Origin: Ophiothrix spiculata
Lineage: Eukaryota; Echinodermata; Ophiuroidea; Amphilepidida; Ophiotrichidae
DNA length: 23,438 bases
NCBI GenBank assembly: GCA_000969725.1
Contig: JXSR01S011213.1
Reading direction: 5' to 3' (one strand)
How positions within the stretch are numbered: position 1 is the stretch's first letter; every line of letters starts with the position of its first letter. The notes under the pieces were generated by a model. It had not been told where the DNA came from. It saw nothing but the letters and a program-made list of their open reading frames with translations, and ran no database searches. The position numbers and the translations under genes were made by a program. Positions 20,001 to 23,438 of this stretch are shown here, piece by piece.

Positions 20001-20606
20001 TAAGGTCGGCCATGTTTAATTATGTCATTTTAATGTCATTTGTTGACAGATTTTCATGATTTTAGGTATCAATATAAAGAAGAGACCCTAACCTATACTA
20101 TGGTATCAAATAACTAAACTTAATGTGTGTCTTCATAGATTAACTAGGCTGTAACTCTTCAAATGCAGAGATTTAATCATGCAGCGTTTCTCAACTTTTT
20201 CCATTGCATTCTGTTGGACAAGTGACCATTCTGGCCATAAGTACATGGATATAGCTCCTTCCCTTCTGAGTGATCTTTGAGACTTTTTGATACCCCTTGT
20301 ATTCCTCAGCTTATGAGAGTCTAACTGGACTCTTCATGCTTTTGTTTGCCCAAGTCTTTACAAGAGTAAAATCTCAGACTCTCATTAAAATTCATGAGCA
20401 GACCAGATTCGAACCCATGACGCACAGTGCCCGATGAATAAGAGTCAGGGACTTGCACAGCTAAGCCATGCATGTCACAAATTGTATTCAGAGACGTATG
20501 GATATATTTACTAGGGTTTGAAGGGTTTACATGCATAATTACACAGTCGAAACTTACCAAATTCAGAATCATCTCGCTTGTCAAAAAACAACTTCCCTTG
20601 TATATG
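5048..20606 (-). CDS. EIF3D: eIF3d, C-terminal half (8 joined exons; 5' part outside window)
   Basis: Eukaryotic translation initiation factor 3 subunit D is a cytoplasmic subunit of the eIF3 complex. In animals it binds the 5' cap of selected mRNAs. The joined minus-strand exons 20558-20606, 19127-19257, 17604-17686, 15833-15962, 11062-11204, 9888-10080, 8382-8487 and 5048-5061 keep one frame and encode about 282 residues. Diagnostic stretches are [73 protein letters not shown] and NAWGILRC. All match human eIF3d in order (about residues 271-548, from memory) without gaps larger than a few residues. The T, N and H of ATFINH correspond to the helix alpha-11 residues reported to contact cap (human T317, N320, H321). 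The helix alpha-5 residues lie in an exon beyond the window. No frameshift or stop interrupts it, so it looks functional. Confidence 0.97.
5440..6180 (-). pseudogene. decayed retroelement pol 3' end (CCHC plus RLE-like domain)
   Basis: Pieces in different minus-strand frames line up in order. KCPLCKQ (CPLC at 5907-5918) and [10 protein letters not shown] form a C-x2-C...H-x4-C knuckle. Next come [16 protein letters not shown] (about 5806-5850), TYRRPGLVI (about 5686-5705) and [13 protein letters not shown] (about 5590-5635). This order resembles the 3' end of non-LTR retrotransposon polymerases with a restriction-like endonuclease: GRYTWRHDxVL, RPDLVI, PFExNxxxAHxRK. Frameshifts separate the parts, and the Asp expected in RPDLVI is Gly, so the fragment is dead. 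No reverse transcriptase core remains. The exact clade is uncertain. Confidence 0.6.
6715..6789 (+). repeat. ~80-bp interspersed repeat, copy 1
   Basis: Contains TCAGACAGGGATAACTTATC and CACATCATCAGCAAAC. This is the shared 3' core of a family with nine copies in the window. It is slightly degraded at the 5' side (GCTTCAGAAC). Confidence 0.75.
6937..6962. repeat. CTAC tetranucleotide microsatellite
   Basis: About six consecutive CCTA/CTAC units. Confidence 0.9.
7796..8340. mobile_element. Kolobok/T2-type MITE next to eIF3d exon
   Basis: TTAAAGGAGCTTGGTC at the left and GACCATGCTCCTTTAA at the right, with TTAA at both ends. 545 bp long. The start matches the TTAAAGGRR signature. The interior is AT-rich with an A-run and a T-run and has no coding capacity. 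It ends 41 bp short of the acidic exon, inside the intron, on the donor side. Confidence 0.75.
8382..8487 (-). CDS. EIF3D: eIF3d internal exon with CK2-type serines and acidic tail
   Basis: A 106-bp exon with acceptor TTTGTATTTGCAG and donor GTAAGA. It encodes [15 protein letters not shown] followed by a run of Asp and Glu made from GAT/GAC/GAA repeats. The two Ser before the acidic run align with human S528 and S529, reported as CK2 phosphosites that tune eIF3d cap-dependent translation under glucose stress. The SxxD/E context is kept. The exon ends one base into a codon. Reading on into the intron adds a hydrophobic stretch to a stop at 8272, which does not fit the family, so splicing is preferred. 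Confidence 0.93.
8488..9887 (-). other. EIF3D: eIF3d intron
   Basis: 1400-bp GT-AG intron. It contains one copy of the ~80-bp repeat (8773-8850) and a foldback at 9663-9750 (TTTGTTC, two-base gap, ATGCAATAC against GTATTGCATGAACAAA). The rest, 8851-9660, is AT-rich with nothing recognised. Confidence 0.9.
8773..8850 (+). repeat. ~80-bp interspersed repeat, copy 2
   Basis: CCTCAGACAGTTGAGTTGTA, then TTACCTCAGACAGGGATAAC. It is nearly identical over about 100 bp to the copy at 10410-10488, including the flanking ACTACCTGTTCT. Confidence 0.85.
9888..10080 (-). CDS. EIF3D: eIF3d internal exon ([20 protein letters not shown])
   Basis: The longest exon here, 193 bp, with acceptor TGTATTTCAG and donor GTAAGTT. 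It completes the split Gly codon and adds 64 codons, [20 protein letters not shown] through [14 protein letters not shown]. It includes NAWGILRC and [12 protein letters not shown], which are near-invariant in eIF3d. A plus-strand open frame over the same bases is only a shadow. Confidence 0.97.
10311..10348. repeat. GATT-rich simple repeat
   Basis: Imperfect run of GATT/GATTAATT units. Confidence 0.8.
10410..10488 (+). repeat. ~80-bp interspersed repeat, copy 3
   Basis: A near-twin of the copy at 8773-8850, in the same orientation. Confidence 0.85.
10837..11036. mobile_element. Harbinger-like MITE
   Basis: Perfect 16-bp terminal inverted repeats GGCTGCGATCACATAG and CTATGTGATCGCAGCC, flanked by TAA on both sides (10834-10836 and 11037-11039). 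A 3-bp TAA duplication and GGCTGCG-type ends fit PIF/Harbinger. 200 bp, CpG-rich interior, non-coding. It lies 23 bp beyond an eIF3d splice donor. Confidence 0.8.
11062..11204 (-). CDS. EIF3D: eIF3d internal exon ([20 protein letters not shown])
   Basis: A 143-bp exon with acceptor TATACCTTTCAG and donor GTAAGA. It encodes [18 protein letters not shown], then [20 protein letters not shown] and LAGSDHIKF, ending with two bases of a Gly codon. Only the first four residues, right after the splice, diverge from human. A Harbinger-like MITE ends 23 bp downstream of the exon, inside the following intron. Confidence 0.97.
11891..12023. mobile_element. perfect foldback element, 58-bp arms
   Basis: The left arm 11891-11948 begins CTGGGCCCATATTCATGAAA. 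The right arm 11966-12023 is its exact reverse complement over 58 bp, with a 17-bp loop. It is non-coding. Arm identity implies recent origin or recent conversion. A transcript would fold into one long hairpin. Confidence 0.9.
12053..12133 (+). repeat. ~80-bp interspersed repeat, copy 4
   Basis: TTTGTTTGCCTCAGATTGCA through CATCATTGACAAAC. The ends GTTTG and CAAAC are inverted, as in a miniature TIR element. Confidence 0.85.
12220..12296. repeat. hairpin with duplicated right arm
   Basis: CATACAACTTCTTTGAGTAC starts a 23-bp arm (12220-12242), mirrored exactly at 12246-12268 across a 3-base loop. The right arm is repeated at 12274-12296, so two alternative hairpins are possible. Confidence 0.85.
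12338..12482. repeat. imperfect foldback, ~47-bp core arms
   Basis: Core arms 12359-12405 and 12413-12458 share AAAGATATTGGTC, TATGAGTTTTA and GAAATATCG with few mismatches. An outer pair ATAAAATTGG/CCAATTTTAT (12338-12347, 12473-12482) extends it. Confidence 0.8.
12484..12572. repeat. nested hairpin
   Basis: Outer arms ATTATTATGTTC and GAACATAATAAT (12484-12495, 12561-12572). The inner perfect hairpin is CTGTCCGATTTT/AAAATCGGACAG with loop TTGG (12529-12556). Confidence 0.8.
13244..13324 (+). repeat. ~80-bp interspersed repeat, copy 5
   Basis: GTTTGTCTCAGATTCCAAAG through CATTGACAAAC. It starts a longer block (to about 13550) repeated at 15267-15570. Confidence 0.9.
13244..13550 (+). repeat. 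long direct repeat, block A
   Basis: Nearly identical to 15267-15570. The shared run includes AACACCTTGCAATTGATCAC, a GTTATTGTTGTTG stretch and AGACTAATGGAGCAGCAACA. The first ~150 bp also match 14025-14170. Confidence 0.9.
13763..14228. mobile_element. TIR element, ~49-bp ends
   Basis: The left end AAACTTTTGCACAAAACTAA and the following TACTGGCTAATTATAACATA are mirrored at 14180-14228. The left end is partly duplicated at 13845-13883. The interior includes an ~80-bp repeat copy (14025-14106) and an intact TTAA at 13925-13928 that is the empty counterpart of the insertion at 14658-15175. No transposase remains. Confidence 0.75.
14025..14106 (+). repeat. ~80-bp interspersed repeat, copy 6
   Basis: Same orientation and nearly identical to copies 5 and 7. 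It is embedded in the TIR element above. Confidence 0.9.
14533..14600. repeat. TTTAC-rich simple repeat with flanking inverted AAGTAAATACTT
   Basis: A run of CTTTTACTTTTACT-like units, bounded by AAGTAAATACTT and AAGTATTTACTT. Confidence 0.75.
14658..15175. mobile_element. Kolobok/T2-type MITE with empty-site paralog
   Basis: 19-bp TIRs TTAAAGGGGCATTGGACAA and the exact complement, 518 bp, TTAA at both ends. The flanks (TTATTTTGTTC on the left, TAGTGTGGTACATACATTAG on the right) match 13914-13945, where a single TTAA joins the same flanks. This shows insertion into TTAA with duplication of the target. It is non-coding. Confidence 0.88.
15267..15570 (+). repeat. long direct repeat, block B (contains ~80-bp repeat copy 7)
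   Basis: Second copy of block A. The ~80-bp repeat occupies 15267-15349. Upstream sequence from 15176 matches 13929 onward, so this block is a mosaic sharing parts with both other blocks. Confidence 0.9.
15833..15962 (-). CDS. EIF3D: eIF3d internal exon ([18 protein letters not shown])
   Basis: A 130-bp exon with acceptor TTTTTTCGCTTAG and donor GTATGA. It encodes 43 full codons, starting [20 protein letters not shown] and ending [13 protein letters not shown]. The RCEHDGVM and [14 protein letters not shown] motifs are among the most conserved in eIF3d. The stretch [12 protein letters not shown] varies from human only at the loop positions expected to vary. It ends in phase 0. Confidence 0.97.
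15963..17603 (-). other. EIF3D: eIF3d intron
   Basis: 1641-bp GT-AG intron. It contains an imperfect hairpin (16403-16476) and a less AT-rich segment (about 16690-17130) with a hairpin at 16798-16866. It also carries overlapping open frames of 137 codons (minus) and 86 codons (plus), neither of which I recognise. 17130-17600 shows nothing. Confidence 0.95.
16403..16476. repeat. 74-bp imperfect hairpin
   Basis: GATCAGGCAA pairs with TTGCCTGATC at the base. A second helix around GCAGG/CCTGC and a third, GAACAT/ATGTTC, near a small loop follow. The size is like a pre-miRNA, but internal loops are large. Confidence 0.5.
17604..17686 (-). CDS. EIF3D: eIF3d internal exon ([18 protein letters not shown])
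   Basis: An 83-bp exon with acceptor AATTTGTCAG and donor GTGAGT. It encodes [19 protein letters not shown] followed by THVASVAY plus two bases of an Arg codon. It aligns with the human segment between QQCLRM and VAYRYR. The linker before NPFV differs from human (FDQK), but the NPFV and ASVAYR anchors are intact. The Arg codon is completed by the first base of the next exon, and the resulting VAYRYR confirms both splice sites. Confidence 0.95.
17788..18003. mobile_element. TIR MITE, first copy
   Basis: Ends TCGTCATGTGATTCATGCAA and the complementary TTGCACTCACATGACGA, with AGAAAGTCGTATCTGCAAT inside both arms; arms of about 42 bp. It is non-coding. Confidence 0.8.
18309..18389 (+). repeat. 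~80-bp interspersed repeat, copy 8
   Basis: GTTTGCCTCAGAATACATAG, then GTTACCTCAGACAGGGATAA and ATCATAGACAAA. Confidence 0.85.
18491..18620. mobile_element. 130-bp TIR MITE, complete copy
   Basis: TATAGGCCAAACAGTAATTT at one end and, reverse-complemented, TATAGGCAAAGCAATTATTT at the other. Same family as 3995-4122, sharing CAGAGTGCAGGGCCCCATTG. Confidence 0.8.
18728..18995. mobile_element. TIR MITE, second copy in opposite orientation
   Basis: Reverse-complement relative of 17788-18003. It carries an extra 13-bp-arm hairpin, CTTCAGGTGACAG/CTGTCACCTGAAG (18853-18889 region), absent from the first copy. Confidence 0.8.
19127..19257 (-). CDS. EIF3D: eIF3d internal exon (cap-pocket helix region)
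   Basis: A 131-bp exon with acceptor ACTTTTACAG and donor GTAGGT. It completes the split Asp codon and adds 43 codons, from [16 protein letters not shown] through [16 protein letters not shown]. It keeps the T, N and H positions of the helix that contacts cap in the eIF3d cap-binding domain, with Phe replacing human Tyr next to the Thr. The EPPQDEG loop is also conserved. It ends in phase 0. Confidence 0.97.
19288..19509. mobile_element. hAT-like MITE
   Basis: Ends CAGGGGTGTGAAAG and CTTTCACACCCCTG. The flanks GTAAAAAT and GGAAAAAC agree at 6 of 8 positions and could be an aged 8-bp duplication. AAAGCTGAAA motifs recur, and an internal CAGGGGTGTGAG (about 19347) suggests nesting. 19510-19625 is a further truncated relative of 2880-3000. 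Confidence 0.55.
19813..20301. mobile_element. mariner-like MITE, complete
   Basis: TACAAGGGGGTGTCAAAAAG at the left, and at the right a complement reading TACAAGGGGTATCAAAAAGT. Arms of about 45 bp, TA at both ends, 489 bp, no transposase frame. The start resembles mariner termini, but the superfamily call is an inference. Confidence 0.65.
20302..20480 (-). mobile_element. tRNA-derived SINE-like element
   Basis: On the minus strand, TGGCTTAGCTGT (20457-20468) is one base off the pol III A box. GGTTCGAATCT (20405-20415) is a near-consensus B box, with about 40 bp between them. The tRNA-like head is followed by unrelated sequence with a GAGAGTCT/AGACTCTC pair, as in SINE bodies. It does not fold as a complete tRNA. 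The ends are approximate. Confidence 0.6.
20558..20606 (-). CDS. EIF3D: eIF3d internal exon ([16 protein letters not shown])
   Basis: This is the first eIF3d exon visible in the window, 49 bp. It starts in phase 0 after a strong acceptor (T-run, then ATTGCAG, at 20607 and above) and ends after the first base of an Asp codon at a GTAAGT donor. It encodes 16 residues containing KLFFDKRD, a near-invariant eIF3d motif that begins at about human residue 275. I looked for the preceding exon (expected to carry a CTRSVYSWD-type motif) between 20620 and 23438 and did not find it. Confidence 0.93.
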
Positions 20607-21332
20607 CTGCAATAAAAAAAAATCATATATTAATCAAAAAGAAGTCTATTAACAGTGTTTGAAACTCTACAGTAAAGTCTAATTGGGACACTGAAAACCC
20701 AATAGGATTCTGGGTATTTATGATTATTTTACCATCTGAGAATTACATATGAGTTGGTTAAATCCAGCTTTTAACCTAACTCCACTGAATCTCACAAGGT
20801 CTCATCTCATAGAGTTAAGAATATCATCAAAGTCAAAATATGTCATAGACCGGAGTTACTTATGATCACATATACTAACCAACTAGAACCCCTTATTTCA
20901 TTATGATCCTACTATGAGACTAACAGGTCATCAAACCGTAAATGATACAACTGGGTCAATGTAGTGATAACCTTTAGGCATATCTATATGAATGAGCTGG
21001 CTAGTCGATGGCTGCATGGGTTTTCTGAGATTCAAAGTAGTATGATTTTCCCGTAATTCTTGCAAATATGGAAATACGATTTATATACTTCAAAATACGC
21101 ATTTGGATCGCCTGGAAAAAAAATACTTCCCTTGGAAATACCCAAATTCTACTTAAAATTGCCCAGTACTGTATAATACACAAATAACCTTGATAGATGT
21201 TTTTTCTAGAAAACTCCCAAAATTACACCCAAAAGTATTCTACCGGTACCAATTGATCTGTTCAGGTTTTTTTGGGACCCTGACGTTCCCTCCATGTGCT
21301 ACTACAAGTTTTGCAAAATGTTTCGCTTGTGT

Positions 21333-21990
21333 GAGGAGGATTTCGTTAACTTGCATAAATCATCATGAAACTTCAGGAATAATTGAAAGCTGTAAAATGT
21401 GAGTAATTATGAAATTTAGCAGACAAGGAAGAGGTTAATTATCACGTGATAAAACCAGACTTAAAAATGAGACAGACTTAAGCGTAACTCATAAAGTCAT
21501 GAACTACATTAGGGTGTTATTATGGTTATGTACATTTATTACACATTACATAATTTTGATGCAAAGCTTTATTTTCAGGTGCTACTTCAGTACTCAATCT
21601 CTCATCAAGTTGATGCAACTTTTGTTGGTTTGGGTATGGGTGGCAATGTCAGGTAAGGGGGAGGGTAAGGGGATCCTACCTTTCAAAGAGGTCAAGGAAG
21701 GTCCCATGACCATGTTTGCATTGTACTACCATACTTTGTTATTGCCTAGATGCAACTTTAGTTCAAAATAAAATTGGAAGGGGCATACAGTATTATACTA
21801 TTCTTTCCACACCAGAAAGAAATGGGAATTTACTGTATGATTACCTTCTGGACTTTTCGTGGGCGCTTTTCTGAAAAGAGCTCACACACGGGGGAGCATT
21901 GTTCAATTTTTTCCGGACATTTTTTTTTTATAACTAGCGTCATAAGCTATGCTGTATCTTGCAAATTAATCAGATCAGTTGGACTCCTGT
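21333..21990 (+). repeat. ~1-kb-spaced tandem duplication, copy 1
   Basis: TTAACTTGCATAAATCATCA onward through GTTGGACTCCTGTT. High similarity to 22345-22828 and 23229-23438. Short open frames in it are not kept in the second copy. Confidence 0.9.
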
Positions 21991-22214
21991 TAACCCCCAC
22001 CCCTTTTTTTTTTTAGATAGCCCCTCCAGTGACACCACATTGTGTCATACCCTCACCGATTGTAAAAATACAAATTTCAGAGCCTAATGATACAGTTTTG
22101 TGATTTTGAAGGTTGGCATGTCTGGGTTTGGCCTACATAGTCACTGATGCAGTCATCATGAAGTCACAACGCAGAGCACTAACTACTGGATTAGTAACTT
22201 TGCTGTGCATTTTC

Positions 22215-22294
22215 AAGTTGCCTCAGAATAAATTTTCTATCCTCATTTTATTTGTTACCTCAGACAGGGATAACTTATCACATCATTGGCAAAA
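22215..22294 (+). repeat. ~80-bp interspersed repeat, copy 9
   Basis: GTTGCCTCAGAATAAATTTT, then TTACCTCAGACAGGGATAAC and CATCATTGGCAAAAC. It lies between the two halves of the tandem duplication. Confidence 0.85.
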
Positions 22295-22344
22295 CTGAAA
22301 TTCAAAGCACATTTTTAATTAATTTTGAAAAATGTGTCAATTGT

Positions 22345-23438
22345 GCGAGGATGATTTCTCAATAAGTTAACTTGCATAAATCATCATGAAACTTCAGGAA
22401 TAATTGAAAGTTGTAAAATGTGAGTAATTATGGAATTTAGCTGAAAAGGAAGAGGTTTATTATCATGTGATAAAACCAGACTTAAAATTGAAGCCAAGTT
22501 AAGCGTAACTCATGAAGTCATGAACTAGATTCGGGTGTTATCATGGTTATGTACATTTATTACATAATACACATAATTTTGATGGAAAGTTCGATTTTCA
22601 GGTGCTACTTCAGTACTCAATCTCTCATCAATTTGATGCAACTTTTGTTGGTTTGGGTATGGGTGGCCATGTCAGGTAAGGGGGAGGGATAAGGGGATCC
22701 TACCTTTCAAAGAGATCAAGGTAGGTCCTATATATGACCATGTTTGCAATGTACTACCATACTTTGTTATTGCCTAGATGCAACTTTAGTTCAAAATAAA
22801 ATTGGAAGGGGCATACAGTATTATACAAATACAACATGGTGTAGAGGGAAGTATTGGAAATTGGTTACACGCATCCAACACTGAGTGATCAGGAATTTTC
22901 AATTCTGCCCGAAATAATCCATGTTATATTTGTTTTATTATACCTCATAAATATTTCACTGAGTAAGATGTAAACACAACAACGACAACAAAAACGTTAT
23001 AAAACGTCCGTCGTTCTTGATCACCTACCACAATGAATTTTAAACTTACGAGTGACATGGTTATTGGGGTGCGATAGTAGGGGTGCGGTAGTTTTTCAAT
23101 TTTTTCCCCGCGTGAGTATTACGCACACCCCGACGCGAGGGAAGAAGGCTGAATGCTGTCACCAGCATCAGGTTAAACTGACCAATTATATTTCATGGTT
23201 TCCTAATAAATATCTGAGGTATAGTAAATCATACTATTCTTTCCACACCAGAAACAAATGGGGATTTACTGTATGATTACCTTCTGGACTTATTTTTTTG
23301 GGCGCGCTTTCTGAAAAGCGCTCACACACAGGAGCACTGTTTGATTTTTTCCGGACATTATGTTTTTATTACTAGCGTCATAAGGTTTGCTGTGATGTTG
23401 TATCTTGAAATTAATCAGATTAATTGGACTCTTGTTTT
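22345..23438 (+). repeat. tandem duplication, copy 2, split by a ~400-bp insertion
   Basis: Matches copy 1 up to 22828 (CAGTATTATAC) and again from about 23225 (ATACTATTCTTTCCACACCA). The intervening ~400 bp is absent from copy 1 and is bounded by ATAC on both sides. The copy runs off the window edge. Confidence 0.85.
22829..23224. mobile_element. ~400-bp insertion in the tandem repeat
   Basis: Present only in copy 2 and bounded by a 4-bp ATAC repeat. It contains TATACCTCATAAATATTT (about 22939) and a near-complement ending GAGGTATA (about 23222), plus a CpG-rich patch. The family is unknown. Confidence 0.55.

Larger units (their letters stand above)
19258..20557 (-). other. EIF3D: eIF3d intron
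   Basis: 1300-bp GT-AG intron with hAT-like sequence (19288-19625), a mariner-like MITE (19813-20301) and a tRNA-like SINE (about 20302-20480). It lacks the ~80-bp repeat. Confidence 0.95.
20607..23438 (-). other. EIF3D: eIF3d upstream intron (partial)
   Basis: No further eIF3d exon was found up to the window end, so this intron exceeds 2.8 kb. 20640-21320 shows only weak inverted segments (for example ATATGAGTTGGTTA near 20750 and TAACCAAC near 20877). The rest is the tandem duplication and an ~80-bp repeat. Confidence 0.8.

Noticed and set aside
20405-20480. Functional tRNA gene
   Set aside because: A and B boxes are present, but the sequence does not form a full cloverleaf with an anticodon stem and acceptor stem.
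21499-21771. 90-codon plus-strand open frame in the tandem repeat
   Set aside because: The second copy of the duplication does not preserve the frame, so selection on a protein is unlikely.
1-23438. CRISPR array, phage, operon or bacterial defence system
   Set aside because: The spliced eIF3d gene and intronic MITEs show animal nuclear DNA. The ~80-bp repeats are dispersed with irregular spacing, not an array.

Overview
This window is AT-rich eukaryotic DNA carrying the 3' half of one conserved protein-coding gene, eIF3d (subunit D of translation initiation factor 3), on the minus strand. Seven internal coding exons (20558-20606, 19127-19257, 17604-17686, 15833-15962, 11062-11204, 9888-10080, 8382-8487) and a tiny terminal coding exon (5048-5061) join in frame with GT-AG borders. 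They give about 282 residues that run collinear with human eIF3d from about residue 271 to the acidic C-terminus. The exons for the N-terminal half must lie beyond position 23438. Exon sizes are 49-193 bp and introns 1-4.6 kb. The introns are packed with short inverted-repeat transposons, which points to an animal. Kolobok/T2-type MITEs, a decayed retroelement pol fragment and the protein sequence suggest a marine invertebrate, perhaps an echinoderm or hemichordate, but the species cannot be fixed from this sequence.

Layout by coordinate. 1-4900 lies downstream of the gene. I see no gene there, only mobile-element relics: a TTAA-flanked MITE at 264-798, an AGGTCA half-site cluster at 1086-1410, a foldback at 1589-1819, a perfect palindrome at 2117-2154, hAT-like and mariner-like pieces at 2833-3180, and a pair of inverted MITE copies at 3995-4280. 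4915-5061 is the terminal exon with its 3' UTR. 5062-8381 is the last intron, with a decayed retroelement pol fragment (about 5440-6180) and a T2-type MITE (7796-8340). 8382-11204 holds three exons, with a Harbinger-like MITE at 10837-11036. 11205-15832 is a 4.6-kb intron made almost wholly of repeats: a perfect 58-bp-arm foldback, a run of further hairpins, and three related repeat blocks, one of which carries a datable TTAA insertion. 15833-20606 holds four exons with further MITEs and a tRNA-like SINE. 20607-23438 is part of an upstream intron containing a roughly 1-kb tandem duplication.

Only one cellular gene is present, so there is no gene cluster or operon to interpret. The notable features are the clean preservation of eIF3d (cap-pocket helix residues and the CK2-type serines before the acidic tail) and the repeats. 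These include an ~80-bp repeat found nine times, always in the same orientation, in five of the seven complete introns and in the upstream partial intron. I found no CRISPR array, rRNA gene, true tRNA gene or bacterial-type system.
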